Assembly (NCBI GenBank): GCA_016124535.1 | Contig: WGNK01000036.1 | Span: 1 to 50,602, forward strand | From: Azospirillum sp. | GTDB taxonomy: Bacteria > Pseudomonadota > Alphaproteobacteria > Azospirillales > Azospirillaceae | Reading direction: 5' to 3' | Length of the DNA: 50,602 nucleotides | Shown here: positions 17,392 through 25,956 of the stretch, piece by piece | How positions within the stretch are numbered: the stretch's first letter is position 1 | Layout of the letters: every line of letters starts with the position of its first letter | Notes under the pieces: model-generated | What the model was told of the DNA's origin: nothing | Seen by the model: the letters and a program-made list of their open reading frames with translations, nothing else | The model's database searches: none | Position numbers and translations under genes: made by a program

Positions 17392-17847
17392 ATGCGCGAG
17401 CGAATATACCCGGTGTCCGTCGGGCATTCCGACCTCGACGATGACCATCGGCGGCTCTACGGGATCGCCGACCGTCTGCGCGGCGCGATCACACGGGGCG
17501 CCGACGATGACATCCTCGGCACGGTACTCTCCGATCTGGCCGATTACACCACTTATCATTTCGAGCGCGAGGAGTTCACCCTCATGCGGCTCGACTTCGC
17601 AGAATACGAGCGCCACCGGCAAGAGCATCTGGCGCTGATCGACCGCCTGGCGGCGCTGATCTTGAAATTCGAACGGAAGGTGGAGACGGTCTCGGCCGAA
17701 ACCATGAGCTTTATTGATGACTGGCTCCATCGCCACGTCGAGGATTACGACCGGTGTCTGGCGGTGCTGCTGGAGCGCCAGCGCCAGGCCCAGCATGCTC
17801 AGGCGACGCTGGCGACGGGCTATCGCAGCCCCGATCGGAAGGATTGA
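17392..17847 (+). CDS. Bacteriohemerythrin (non-heme di-iron oxygen-binding protein)
   Basis: A 151-residue single-domain hemerythrin. The iron ligands are visible in order: His in VGHSDLDDDHRRLYGI, His and Glu in TTYHFEREEF, two His in ERHRQEHLALIDRL, then His and Asp in HRHVEDYD. Such proteins bind O2 reversibly and may supply it to oxidases, sense it or buffer it. No signal peptide is seen, so it is cytoplasmic. The ATG at 17392 is used; a TTG at 17386 is better spaced from AAAGG and remains possible. No FNR-type box precedes it. Confidence 0.9.
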   Translation: MRERIYPVSVGHSDLDDDHRRLYGIADRLRGAITRGADDDILGTVLSDLADYTTYHFEREEFTLMRLDFAEYERHRQEHLALIDRLAALILKFERKVETVSAETMSFIDDWLHRHVEDYDRCLAVLLERQRQAQHAQATLATGYRSPDRKD

Positions 17848-17880
17848 CGCCGCGGCCGCCGTCTGGTTGGGTTGGCCGCC

Positions 17881-18216
17881 ATGACCATCACCTTCGACGA
17901 CTTCCTGAAAGTCGAGATCCGCGTCGGGACCATCGTCGGCGCCGAACCGTTTCCCGAGGCCCGGCGACCGGCCTTGAAGCTGCGGGTCGATTTCGGACCG
18001 GAGATCGGTATCCGAAAGACCTCGGCCCAGATCACCCGCCACTATGATCCGGCCGGCCTGGTCGGGCGCCAGGTTGCCGCCGTGGTCAATTTTCCACCCA
18101 AGCAGATCGGCAAGTTCCGCTCCGAAGTGCTGGTGCTGGGCTTTCCCGATGCCGATGGCGAGGTAGTGCTGATCGCGCCCGACCTGACCGTACCCAATGG
18201 CGGCCGGCTGTTCTGA
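17881..18216 (+). CDS. csaA: tRNA-binding/chaperone domain protein, CsaA-like
   Basis: A 111-residue protein of the EMAP/CsaA OB-fold family. It reads [20 protein letters not shown] and [19 protein letters not shown], then [20 protein letters not shown] and ends [13 protein letters not shown], all matching CsaA-type proteins. Known members bind tRNA-like folds and show export-related chaperone activity. Length equals the usual 110. It starts 33 bases after the hemerythrin stop and converges with rlmN. Confidence 0.92.
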   Translation: MTITFDDFLKVEIRVGTIVGAEPFPEARRPALKLRVDFGPEIGIRKTSAQITRHYDPAGLVGRQVAAVVNFPPKQIGKFRSEVLVLGFPDADGEVVLIAPDLTVPNGGRLF

Positions 18217-18227
18217 CCCGACTGGCG

Positions 18228-19421
18228 TCAGGCCGGCGGCGCGGTTTCCCGCTCAGCCGCCGCCGCGGCGCCATTCAACGACGCCGGGGTTGCGCTGGGC
18301 GCGGCGCGCAGGATTGCGGAGGCGCGCAAGCTGGCCGATTTGAGTTGGCCACAGGCGGCCATGATGTCCTGGCCGCGCGGCGTCCGCACCGGGCTGGCGT
18401 AACCGGCGGCGTTGACAAAATCGCCGAAGCTCTGAATTGCCGCCGGGTTCGAGCGCTCGAACGGCGCGCCGGGCCAGGGGTTGAACGGGATCAGGTTGAT
18501 TTTCGCCGGAATGCCGCGCAGCAGCCGCACCAGTTCCCGGGCATCGGCCAGGCTGTCGTTCACGTCCCGCAGCATGACGTATTCGAAGGTGATGCGCCGC
18601 GCATTATGGACCCCGGGATAGCTGCGGCAGGCGTCGAGCAGTTCGGCGATCGGATATTTGCGGTTGAGCGGCACCAATTGGTCGCGCAAGTCGTTGGTCA
18701 CGGCATGGAGCGAGACCGCGAGATTGACGCCGAGTTCGCTGCCGCACCGGTGCATCACCGGCACAACCCCGGCCGTCGACAGGGTAATCCGCCGCTTGGA
18801 GATCGCGATGCCCTCGCCGTCCATGACGATCTGCAGCGCCTGGGCGACGTTGTCATAGTTATAGAGCGGCTCGCCCATGCCCATCATGACGATGTTGGAC
18901 AACAGGCGGCCGTCGGGCGGGGCCGGCCATTCGCCGAGCGCGTCGCGGGCATGGAGAATCTGGCCGACGATTTCGGCCGGTTCGAGGTTCCGCACCAGGC
19001 GCTGGGTGCCGGTATGGCAGAACCGGCAAGTCAGGGTGCAGCCGACCTGGGACGAAACGCACAGCGCGCCGCGGTCTTCTTCCGGGATGTGAACCGATTC
19101 GATTTCCTGGCCGTCTGCCATGCGCAGCAGCCATTTGCGGGTCCCGTCGGCCGAGGCCAGGTCGGTTGCCAGCGTCGGCCGGCCGATCGTGAACGCCTCG
19201 GCCAGTTTCGCCCGCACCGGCTTGGCCAAGGTGGTCATCGTCTCGAACGAGGTGGCGCCGCGATGGTAAAGCCAGTGCCAGACCTGACGGGTGCGGAACG
19301 GTTCCAGCCCGAGGCTCGCCAGCGCCTCGCCCAGCTGTGAGCGGCTGAGACCGACCAGGTTGCGCCGAGGGTCGCCCGCGGGGCCGGGGGCGAACATCGC
19401 GGCGTGGCTTAGCACGCTCAT
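18228..19421 (-). CDS. rlmN: Dual-specificity 23S rRNA A2503 / tRNA A37 C2-methyltransferase
   Basis: A 397-residue radical SAM enzyme that methylates C2 of adenosine 2503 in 23S rRNA and A37 in some tRNAs. The 4Fe-4S cysteines are Cys128, Cys132 and Cys135 in [12 protein letters not shown]. The resolving cysteine is Cys357 in [26 protein letters not shown] and [20 protein letters not shown] are family signatures. The C-terminus has an Ala-rich extension of about 35 residues. The gene is monocistronic in appearance. The ATG at 19421 is accepted; an internal Met at residue 9 could also serve. Confidence 0.96.
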   Translation of the reverse strand: MSVLSHAAMFAPGPAGDPRRNLVGLSRSQLGEALASLGLEPFRTRQVWHWLYHRGATSFETMTTLAKPVRAKLAEAFTIGRPTLATDLASADGTRKWLLRMADGQEIESVHIPEEDRGALCVSSQVGCTLTCRFCHTGTQRLVRNLEPAEIVGQILHARDALGEWPAPPDGRLLSNIVMMGMGEPLYNYDNVAQALQIVMDGEGIAISKRRITLSTAGVVPVMHRCGSELGVNLAVSLHAVTNDLRDQLVPLNRKYPIAELLDACRSYPGVHNARRITFEYVMLRDVNDSLADARELVRLLRGIPAKINLIPFNPWPGAPFERSNPAAIQSFGDFVNAAGYASPVRTPRGQDIMAACGQLKSASLRASAILRAAPSATPASLNGAAAAAERETAPPA

Positions 19422-19463
19422 CGGTCAGACTCCCGACCCCGGCGGCCGATCCCGCCGGCAGCC

Positions 19464-20087
19464 TCAGTGTTTGTAGTTGCAGGCCTCGCCGATCGCCTTA
19501 TAGGCGTCGCCGGAGCCGGACAGACTATAGGTGTCGGTGGTGTTGGTGCCCCGCGAGGACACGCCTTTGACCACCAGCTTATAGCCGGATTTGATCGCGT
19601 CGGCGAGCTTGTGATCGGTCGCTTCGTCGCGCGCCCACGCGGTTTCCCCGTCGGTGAACAGGGAATAGGTTTCGTTGTCGACCTGAACCGACACGTCGCT
19701 GCCCGACTTATAAGTGTAACCGGCGATGAAGCTGACCACGTCGAAGCTCTTTTCGCCCGGCCGATGGGTGACCAGGGCGTGGATATCACCGCGCTGTTTG
19801 CCGCTCGGCTCAGCTTTTTTGGGTTGGCTCACCATGTAGCAGACGGTGCCGCCACTCTCCTTGTCATCTTCCTTGTAGGCGATCGCCTTCCAGTCCTTGA
19901 AGTCGCCGAGCAGGCGGCAGGTCTGACAGCCGCTCTGGGCGGAGCGGCTTGCGGCTGGGACAACCGAGTGCCAGGACGGTGGCGAATCGGGAATGTTGAA
20001 TTCGACGGCGTGAACCGCGCCGGCGGCCGTGACCATGGAAAACACGAGCACAACCGCGGCAGGACGACCTGGAATCAAGAATTTCAT
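19464..20087 (-). CDS. Invasion-associated locus B (IalB) family periplasmic protein
   Basis: A 207-residue secreted protein. Signal peptide: MKFLIPGRPAAVVLVFSMVT with cleavage near AVHA|VEF. The body shows DWKAIAYKEDDKESGGTVCY and GYTYKSGSDVSVQVDNETYS, followed by a KGVSSRGTNTTDTYSLSG stretch, typical of the IalB family common in alphaproteobacteria. Despite the name, most members have no proven role in invasion; an envelope or stress role is likely. Four cysteines occur (Cys-x-x-Cys near residue 55, then single ones), suited to periplasmic disulfides. The start at 20087 gives the correct signal peptide; an upstream ATG at 20126 would not. Confidence 0.8.
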   Translation of the reverse strand: MKFLIPGRPAAVVLVFSMVTAAGAVHAVEFNIPDSPPSWHSVVPAASRSAQSGCQTCRLLGDFKDWKAIAYKEDDKESGGTVCYMVSQPKKAEPSGKQRGDIHALVTHRPGEKSFDVVSFIAGYTYKSGSDVSVQVDNETYSLFTDGETAWARDEATDHKLADAIKSGYKLVVKGVSSRGTNTTDTYSLSGSGDAYKAIGEACNYKH

Positions 20088-20331
20088 GATCTTGCCGCTG
20101 GTGGTTGGTGACGGAACGAGCCGCAAACTAGCTCACATCGGCGGCCAATTTCCACCCCGGTGTCGCGATTGGTCCCTGGCGGGACCGCTTTTTTTTGCCA
20201 AAGCCGACCGATCGGGTGGTCCGTTCCGCGGAGCCGTTCGTAGAGAGTGCGTCTTGAAAGCAGGTCGGCCGGGGTCGATAGAGCCAAAATGCCGCCTTGC
20301 TCACGAGCGCAGTGTGTCATTCTATAGGGGC

Positions 20332-20907
20332 ATGCTTGATGCCGGTTCAACTGCGACGGCTGGCGCCCGCTCGCTTAACGATCTTGTCGTCGCGGTGGCT
20401 CGTGGCCGCGACCGGGTCGCTTTTGCCGCCTTGTTCGGGCATTTCGCGCCCCGCCTGAAATCCTTTCTTATGCGTCTTGGCGCCGATTCCGGTAGCGCCG
20501 AGGAGCTCGTGCAGGAGGTGATGCTGATGGTCTGGCGACGTGCCGAGACTTTCGATCCCGGCCAGGCCAACGCCAGTACCTGGGTGTTTACGATCGCGCG
20601 CAACAAGCGAATCGATGCCTTGCGACGCGAGCGGCGACCGGAAATCGATCTGGATGACCCGGCCCTGGTACCGGAGCCGCCGCTTGCCGCGGATCGAAGC
20701 ATTGAAGTTACCGAAGACGCCAATAGATTGCGTGGTGCCATCGAGTCCCTGGCGCCGGAGCAGGCCGAAATGTTGCAATTGGCTTACTATGAGGATAAAC
20801 CACACAGCAGGATCTGTGCGGAACGGGGCATTCCGCTGGGCACGGTCAAGTCTCGTCTGCGTCTGGCCTTGGAACACCTGCGCAAGGTTCTGAAGGACGA
20901 CCAATGA
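20332..20907 (+). CDS. rpoE: ECF RNA polymerase sigma factor, RpoE/ECF11-like
   Basis: A 191-residue ECF sigma factor. Region 2 is visible from AFAALFGHFAPRLKSFLMRL through EELVQEVMLMVWRRAETFDP and NASTWVFTIARNKRIDALRR. Region 4 carries the -35-reading helix in SRICAERGIPLGTVKSRLRL. It overlaps the downstream ChrR-type gene by four bases, the arrangement of the singlet-oxygen-responsive RpoE-ChrR pair in Rhodobacter. By analogy it would turn on photo-oxidative and peroxide-stress genes when released from its anti-sigma factor. TAGGGG precedes the ATG at 20332; the open frame extends upstream to 20029 but that part is not sigma-like. I could not find a convincing autoregulated promoter. Confidence 0.92.
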   Translation: MLDAGSTATAGARSLNDLVVAVARGRDRVAFAALFGHFAPRLKSFLMRLGADSGSAEELVQEVMLMVWRRAETFDPGQANASTWVFTIARNKRIDALRRERRPEIDLDDPALVPEPPLAADRSIEVTEDANRLRGAIESLAPEQAEMLQLAYYEDKPHSRICAERGIPLGTVKSRLRLALEHLRKVLKDDQ

Positions 20908-21563
20908 TCATCCCTCGTCATCATCCCCCCGAAGCCATGCTGCTCGACTATGCCGACGGCAGCCTTTCCGAGCCGGCGGCCTTGACCTTGGCCACGCATC
21001 TGGCCCTGTGTCCGGAGTGTCGCCAGCGGGTTGCGGAGCTGGAAGCGATCGGGGGCGCCCTGCTTGAGGAAAGCGTTCCCGAGCCGGTTTCAGTGGATTG
21101 CCTTGCGGCGATTCTGGCTCGCCTCGACGATCCGGAGCCGCGGCAAATGGTCGCCTTCGAACCGTTGCCGGCCGAGGTGATTGCGCTGCCGCAGCCCTTG
21201 CGCAGCTATGTCGGGATGCCGCTGGCCGGTCTCGACTGGAAATCCGTGAGCCCGGTGATCGCGGAATTCGATCTGCAGATCTGTACGCCGCCGGCCAAGA
21301 CCGGGCTCATTCGCCTCGCCGCCGGCTGCAGCCTGCCCCGCCATGGCCATGGCGACAGCGAAGTCACCCTGGTGCTCGAAGGCGGTTATCGGGATCAGTT
21401 CGGCCATTTCCAGCGCGGCGATCTGGTCGTCCACGACAGCCTGGTGGAACATGCGCCGCTTGCCGACCCGGACGGCGATTGCATCTTCCTCTGTGTGCTC
21501 GATGCGCCGATCCGTCTGACCAGCGTGCTCGGCCGCTTCCTGTCGCCGCTGCTGCGCCATTGA
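20904..21563 (+). CDS. chrR: ChrR-type zinc anti-sigma factor with cupin domain
   Basis: A 219-residue partner of the preceding sigma factor. The N-terminal zinc-binding anti-sigma domain has the motif H-x3-C-x2-C in HLALCPECR (His32, Cys36, Cys39) and an upstream histidine pair. The C-terminal part is a ChrR cupin: GCSLPRHGHGDSEVTLVLEG and GHFQRGDLVVHDSLVEHAPL, with metal-ligand-like His residues and a GDCIFLC ending. In Rhodobacter the cupin is needed for response to singlet oxygen, while the N-terminal domain holds the sigma factor inactive. ATGA overlap with the sigma gene implies coupled, near-equal synthesis. Confidence 0.92.
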   Translation: MIIPRHHPPEAMLLDYADGSLSEPAALTLATHLALCPECRQRVAELEAIGGALLEESVPEPVSVDCLAAILARLDDPEPRQMVAFEPLPAEVIALPQPLRSYVGMPLAGLDWKSVSPVIAEFDLQICTPPAKTGLIRLAAGCSLPRHGHGDSEVTLVLEGGYRDQFGHFQRGDLVVHDSLVEHAPLADPDGDCIFLCVLDAPIRLTSVLGRFLSPLLRH

Positions 21564-21579
21564 CCGATCCTGTCGGCCG

Positions 21580-22227
21580 CTAATCCGCTGGTGCCGGACG
21601 GCCGCGGCGCCGGACTCGATTGCGCACTTTCTGCTTGCCATGAAGATGGGGGGCCACGGCTTCGGTCGGTCCGCCGGCCCGCACCGGGCGCTCGGCAAAC
21701 CGGCCGAGACTGATCATGCGGTCATACAGGACCAGCGCGCCGGCGATCCCGACATTGACGCAGAACCGGGTCGGAATCCTGACGATGAAATCGCACCGTT
21801 CGGTCAGGCCCGGCGACAGGCTGCCGCGCTCTGGTCCCAGGACATAGGCGGCGCGCAGGGGATGGCGGAAGGCGGGCAGGGGGATGGCGTCGTCGGTCAG
21901 TTCGACGCCGACCAGGCTGCAGCCCTGGGGCAAGCTGAACTCGGCCAATCCGGCATAGCAATAGAGCGGCAGATGGAACGCTGCGTCGGAGGTGTCGACG
22001 CAGCGCATCTCGGACAGGTCGAGCCCGGCGCCGACCACGAAGCAGAAGCTGGCGCCGAAGGCATGCGCCGAACGCACCAGGGTTCCGACATTGCCGGCCT
22101 TGCTGATCCCCTCGACCCCAATCGCGAAATAGCCCCGCATCGCGTCGCAGATTGCACCCGGCGTCCGGTCGGTGCAAGTTGCCGGTGACAGTTCGATGTC
22201 AAAGGGAGTCGGTTGATGGCGGTTCAT
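21580..22227 (-). CDS. SPOUT-class RNA 2'-O-methyltransferase, TrmH family
   Basis: A 215-residue SPOUT methyltransferase that acts on tRNA or rRNA. Signatures: GYFAIGVEGISKAGNVGTLV and RSAHAFGASFCFVVG (motif 1), AYVLGPERGSLSPGL (motif 2) and FCVNVGIAGALVLYDR (motif 3, the knot that binds SAM). The C-terminus is basic, ending near RNRVRRRGRPAPA. The frame stays open far upstream through the neighbouring gene, but the Met at 22227 marks the protein start. Its start overlaps that of the divergent asparaginase gene by 12 bases. The exact RNA target is unknown. Confidence 0.85.
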   Translation of the reverse strand: MNRHQPTPFDIELSPATCTDRTPGAICDAMRGYFAIGVEGISKAGNVGTLVRSAHAFGASFCFVVGAGLDLSEMRCVDTSDAAFHLPLYCYAGLAEFSLPQGCSLVGVELTDDAIPLPAFRHPLRAAYVLGPERGSLSPGLTERCDFIVRIPTRFCVNVGIAGALVLYDRMISLGRFAERPVRAGGPTEAVAPHLHGKQKVRNRVRRRGRPAPAD

Positions 22228-23286
22228 GATGGCTGCTGCGGCGGGCCCGCCGACGCTCCGGCGGATAAGGCGCCGGTGGCGCCGATCCTGGTCGAAGTGA
22301 CCCGCGGCGGCGGTGTCGAATCCCACCATCGCGGCCATGCCGTGATCGCCGATGCGCGGGGACGACGGCTGGCCTGGTGGGGCGATCCCGAAACCTGGGT
22401 GCTTCCGCGGTCGGCGGTCAAGCCGCTGCAGGCGTTGCCCCTGGTCGAGTCGGGGGCGTTCGATGGGTTTGGGCTCACCGATATCGAGCTGGCACTGGCC
22501 TGCGCCTCCCATGACGGCGAAGCCTGCCATACCGGGCCGGTGGCGGCCTGGCTGGCGCGGCTCGGTGCCGGCGAAGCAGACCTCGCCTGCGGCGTTCAGC
22601 CACCGTTCGACGAGGGCACCGCGATGGCGCTGGCGCGCTCCGGGACAGCACCGTCGGCGCTGCACAACAACTGCTCGGGCAAACATGCCGGCATGCTCAC
22701 GACCGCGCGGTTCAAGGGTGAGCCGATGCAGGGCTATACCCGTCCGCAGCACCCGGTGCAGCAACGGGTGCTGGGCGTCCTCGAACAGATGACCGGGCTC
22801 GACCTTGGCGCGGCCCCCCGTGGGGTCGAGGCCTGCGGCATCCCGACGATCGCAATCCCGCTGGACGCCCTTGCCATGGCGATGGCGCGGCTCGGCGATC
22901 CGCGCGGAGTGCCGGACCATCGGGCCGCTGCCGCCGCACGCATCCTCGGCGCCTGGGCGGCGCATCCGCGGCTGATCGCCGGCCGTAGCAGTTTCGATAC
23001 CAGGATGATGCAGGCGCTCGGCGGCGCTGCCCTGGTCAAGCGCGGTGCCGAGGGCGTCAGCTGTGCGGTACTGCCGGGCCTGGGTCTGGGCATCGCGCTG
23101 AAGATCGAGGATGGTGCTGCCCGCGCCCGCGACGTGGCCATGGCCGCACTGCTGCGCTGGTGTGGTGTGCTTGACGGCGCCGATGGCGCGGTCATCGACG
23201 AATTGTGCCGGCCGGCCCTGTTCAGCCGGACCGGCGAACCGGTCGGCGAGGTCCGACCGGCCGCTGTCTTGGTTCAGGAGGGTTAA
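22216..23286 (+). CDS. Asparaginase II family protein
   Basis: A 356-residue protein of the Rhizobium-type asparaginase II family, unrelated to the bacterial type I/II enzymes of Escherichia coli. Typical stretches: VEVTRGGGVESHHRGHAVIA, SAVKPLQALPLVESGAFDGF, CASHDGEACH and HNNCSGKHAGMLTTARF. Members hydrolyse L-asparagine to aspartate and ammonia; some are only annotated by similarity. The start at 22216 overlaps the divergent SPOUT gene start, so both promoters lie inside each other's coding region or 5' end. It ends three bases before the quinone oxidoreductase start. Confidence 0.9.
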   Translation: MAVHDGCCGGPADAPADKAPVAPILVEVTRGGGVESHHRGHAVIADARGRRLAWWGDPETWVLPRSAVKPLQALPLVESGAFDGFGLTDIELALACASHDGEACHTGPVAAWLARLGAGEADLACGVQPPFDEGTAMALARSGTAPSALHNNCSGKHAGMLTTARFKGEPMQGYTRPQHPVQQRVLGVLEQMTGLDLGAAPRGVEACGIPTIAIPLDALAMAMARLGDPRGVPDHRAAAAARILGAWAAHPRLIAGRSSFDTRMMQALGGAALVKRGAEGVSCAVLPGLGLGIALKIEDGAARARDVAMAALLRWCGVLDGADGAVIDELCRPALFSRTGEPVGEVRPAAVLVQEG

Positions 23287-23289
23287 GTT

Positions 23290-24276
23290 ATGCGCGCAAT
23301 CCGCTGCCGTTTCTGGGGCGAACCCGAGACCTTGGGCCTCGACGAGGTGACGACGCCGCCGCTCCAGGCCGGACAGGTTCGCATCTTGGTCCACGCCGCC
23401 GGGGTCAACTATGCCGATGTCCTGATGATCGGCGGCAAGTTCCATCATAAGCCGGCGTTTCCGTTCTCGCCCGGGCTTGAACTGGCCGGCGTGATCAGCG
23501 AGGTCGCGGCCGATGTGCGGTCGCTGCGGCCGGGCCAGCGGGTGTTGGCGCTGGTCGCCGATGGCGCCTTCGCCGAGGAGGCCGTGGCGGCGGCCGGGGA
23601 CGTGATCGTGCTCCCCGATGCGATGGAGTTTGCCATCGCCGCCGGCTTTGCCCGAACCTACGGCGCTGCCTGGATCGGCCTGGTCGAACAGGCGCGGCTG
23701 CGACCGGGCGAGGTGCTGCTGGTTCACGGCGTCTCCGGCGGCGTTGCCCTGGCGGCGCTCGATGTCGGCAAGGCGCTCGGCGCTACCGTGATCGCCAGCG
23801 CCGGCACCGCCGACAAAGTGGCGGTCGCCGCGGCCGGCGGTGCCGACCACGCCATGGACTATGTCCGCGAGGATATTCGCGAACAGGTCCGCATCCTCAC
23901 CGACGGCCGGGGCGTCGACGTGGTGTTCGATCCGATCGGCGGCGAGGTGTTCGAGCGCAGTTTGCGCAGCTGCGCCTGGGGTGCCCGTCTGATCATGGCC
24001 GGCTTCGAAAGCGGCCGGGCACCGCAAATTCAAGGTAATCTGCTATTTGCCCGCAATGCTGCGGTGTTCGGACTGAACTGGGACTCGTGCCGCGAGCGTG
24101 CGCCGATGGCGGTGTCCGACGGCATCCGCACGCTGCTCGGCTGGTTCGCCGAAGATCGCCTGCGGCCCCACACCGCCCACCGCTTCGACCTCGCCGAGGC
24201 GCCCCAGGCCCTGCGTCTGCTCGCCGACCGCACCACCACCGGCAAGGTTGTACTGACCACTGGACGCGACCGATAA
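23290..24276 (+). CDS. NADPH:quinone oxidoreductase-like, zinc-free MDR family
   Basis: A 328-residue medium-chain dehydrogenase/reductase of the quinone oxidoreductase class. ILVHAAGVNYADVLMIGGKF and PFSPGLELAGVISEVAADVR open the catalytic domain, which lacks the cysteine ligands for structural or catalytic zinc. The nucleotide-binding motif is VLLVHGVSGGVALAALDVGK. DVVFDPIGGEVFERSLR and a C-terminal GKVVLTTGR are typical. It is probably cotranscribed with the asparaginase gene. The substrate could be a quinone or an acryloyl-type compound; this cannot be decided here. Confidence 0.88.
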   Translation: MRAIRCRFWGEPETLGLDEVTTPPLQAGQVRILVHAAGVNYADVLMIGGKFHHKPAFPFSPGLELAGVISEVAADVRSLRPGQRVLALVADGAFAEEAVAAAGDVIVLPDAMEFAIAAGFARTYGAAWIGLVEQARLRPGEVLLVHGVSGGVALAALDVGKALGATVIASAGTADKVAVAAAGGADHAMDYVREDIREQVRILTDGRGVDVVFDPIGGEVFERSLRSCAWGARLIMAGFESGRAPQIQGNLLFARNAAVFGLNWDSCRERAPMAVSDGIRTLLGWFAEDRLRPHTAHRFDLAEAPQALRLLADRTTTGKVVLTTGRDR

Positions 24277-24588
24277 CCGCCGCCCTAACCTGACGGCCGG
24301 CGCCCGAACCATCGAAAGCGGCGATTCGGCCGGGCGGGCCGGGGGGTTGGCCGGTGTCCCTTCCGGAATTGTTTTCGATTCCCATCGGCGTTGACGCCAA
24401 TTAATATGATCACTCGCTGCAGAAGGCATCCGCGGTGAAGGCTGGCGAGAGGCCGGTCCTGCCGAAAGTTGATTTCAGCGGCGGATAAATTAACGCCGGC
24501 CCTGTCTTCGTTCTCACGAAGGCAGTAAGGCAAAATGAATCAGCCGAAATCAGGAAAAGCTGATTGGGCAAACTGAAAGGAAACGGTG
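24277..24588. other. 312 bases before the DUF805 gene; A+T content rises, no gene seen
   Basis: The left half is ordinary G+C-rich intergenic DNA. From about 24380 A+T rises and includes TTGACG at 24392 and an AATTAATATGATC stretch, but with spacing that does not form a standard -35/-10 pair. The region presumably contains the DUF805 promoter. No coding frame is convincing. Confidence 0.35.
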
Positions 24589-24987
24589 ATGAGCGAGAGA
24601 GAAAATTCCAGTTATGTATACCCGGTAAGCTTTTCCGAGGCGATAAAAATTTGCTTAGGAAAATATGCGACGTTTACAGGGCGGGCATCGCGTTCGGAGT
24701 TTTGGTATTTTTACTTATTTTATATTCTTGTCTACATTGGTGCCTGTGTCATAGACGCGGCACTCGGGGCTCCCGTGCTCAGTACGATCGTATCCCTCGG
24801 ACTTTTATTGCCGGTGCTTGCCGCTCAGGTTCGCCGTCTCCACGATACCGGCCGCTCCGGCTGGTGGATATTGATTGTACTTACGATCATCGGTGGCGTC
24901 GTCTTGTTGATATGGTATTGCCAGAAAAGCTCAACGCTGGATAACCAGCACGGCGATGCACCGCTGTTGCGCGTCGCCACAGCGTAA
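24589..24987 (+). CDS. DUF805 family inner membrane protein
   Basis: A 132-residue membrane protein of the DUF805 (YhaH) family. Family signature FTGRASRSEFWYFYLFYILV begins the first membrane segment, and LAAQVRRLHDTGRSGWWIL lies before the third or fourth. About four membrane helices are expected with a short polar tail. Function in the family is poorly known. The ATG at 24589 follows a CTGAAAGGAAACG ribosome site. The gene is richer in A+T than its neighbours, which may reflect transfer or simply its membrane-protein codons. Confidence 0.88.
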   Translation: MSERENSSYVYPVSFSEAIKICLGKYATFTGRASRSEFWYFYLFYILVYIGACVIDAALGAPVLSTIVSLGLLLPVLAAQVRRLHDTGRSGWWILIVLTIIGGVVLLIWYCQKSSTLDNQHGDAPLLRVATA

Positions 24988-24993
24988 CGCCCT

Positions 24994-25026
24994 CGCGGGG
25001 AGGGGGCGGATGCCCCCCTCCCCGCG
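24994..25026. terminator. Strong stem-loop between DUF805 and ctrA (convergent)
   Basis: CGCGGGGAGGGGG (24994-25006) pairs perfectly with CCCCCTCCCCGCG (25014-25026), 13 pairs with a seven-base loop. It starts seven bases after the DUF805 stop and lies 59 bases beyond the ctrA stop. There is no T-run on either side, but its symmetry and place between convergent genes suggest bidirectional termination. Confidence 0.6.
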
Positions 25027-25084
25027 ATGCCGGAGTGGACGGCGGATCCCCTGAAACGACGGGGCCTCCAACTGACCGTTTGGC

Positions 25085-25795
25085 CTAATTGACCGCCTGT
25101 TCGGGGGCGGATTCCTGGTCGTGGGGGTCGCGCAGGACATAGCCGCGGCCCCATACGGTCTCGATGTAGTTCTCGCCGCGCGACGCCGCGGACAGCTTCT
25201 TGCGCAGCTTGCACACGAACACGTCGATGATCTTGAGTTCGGGCTCGTCCATGCCGCCATAAAGGTGATTAAGGAACATCTCCTTGGTCAGCGTCGTGCC
25301 CTTGCGCAGGGACAGCAGTTCGAGGATGCCGTATTCCTTGCCGGTCAGGTGGAGCGGCTGGTTGTCGATATCGACGGTGCGGGTGTCGAGGTTGACTGCG
25401 AGCCGGCCGGTGCGGATGACGCTGTCGGAATGGCCCTTGCTGCGCCGGACGATTGCCTGGATGCGCGCGATCAGTTCGCGCTTGTCGAACGGCTTGGTCA
25501 GGTAATCGTCGGCGCCGAAACCCAGTCCCTTGATCTTGTGGTCAAGCTCGGTGAGGCCCGAGAGGATGAGAATCGGTGTCGTCACCCGCGCCGAGCGCAG
25601 TCGACGCAACACCTCGTAACCATCGATGTCGGGCAGCATCAGATCGAGGATGATGATGTCGTAGTCATAAAGCTTGCCGATCTCGAGCCCATCCTCACCG
25701 AGATCCGTGGAATCGACGATGTAGCCCTCCGAGCGCAGCATCAATTCGATGCTTCTGGCGACCGAGGGGTCGTCTTCTACGAGCAAGACCCTCAT
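25085..25795 (-). CDS. ctrA: Cell-cycle/flagellar response regulator CtrA
   Basis: A 236-residue OmpR-family regulator almost certainly orthologous to alphaproteobacterial CtrA. Receiver: acidic pocket EDD at 7-9, phosphorylated Asp51 in [16 protein letters not shown], and the switch Lys in [14 protein letters not shown]-binding winged helix: [40 protein letters not shown], then CKLRKKL and [13 protein letters not shown]. CtrA controls cell cycle in Caulobacter; in Rhodospirillales it mainly drives motility and chemotaxis. Divergent placement next to fliI-fliJ agrees with this. The C-terminus ends EQAVN, unlike the AA ending recognised by ClpXP in Caulobacter CtrA, so proteolytic control may be absent. 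Confidence 0.95.
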   Translation of the reverse strand: MRVLLVEDDPSVARSIELMLRSEGYIVDSTDLGEDGLEIGKLYDYDIIILDLMLPDIDGYEVLRRLRSARVTTPILILSGLTELDHKIKGLGFGADDYLTKPFDKRELIARIQAIVRRSKGHSDSVIRTGRLAVNLDTRTVDIDNQPLHLTGKEYGILELLSLRKGTTLTKEMFLNHLYGGMDEPELKIIDVFVCKLRKKLSAASRGENYIETVWGRGYVLRDPHDQESAPEQAVN

Positions 25796-25888
25796 GACCG
25801 TTGTCCCGAATGCAAGAATTCAGTGCCGGCTTGGACCCATACCCGTCGCTGCGACACTGATCGACGGACGCTAAGCTCCCCGCAATGG

Positions 25889-25902
25889 TTAACATTAGAG
25901 TC
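25889..25902. promoter_or_regulatory. Candidate CtrA half-site and GANTC methylation site upstream of ctrA
   Basis: In the 161-base gap between divergent ctrA and fliI, TTAA (25889-25892) is followed by GAGTC (25898-25902), a GANTC site for CcrM methylation, and TCAA. A second TTAA lies at about 25938. In Caulobacter the ctrA P1 promoter is controlled through GANTC methylation and CtrA binding to paired TTAA. The match is partial and spacing is not ideal, so the role is only suggested. Confidence 0.3.
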
Positions 25903-25956
25903 AAGCTGTCAGCATTTCAAGCGCACTTCACAATCCGTTAAGCATTTTCTCAGACC

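Noticed and set aside
22228..24033. Long minus-strand frame extending the SPOUT methyltransferase upstream to more than 800 codons
   Set aside because: The upstream part lies antisense to asparaginase II and the quinone oxidoreductase and has no protein-like motif; the true protein starts at 22227.
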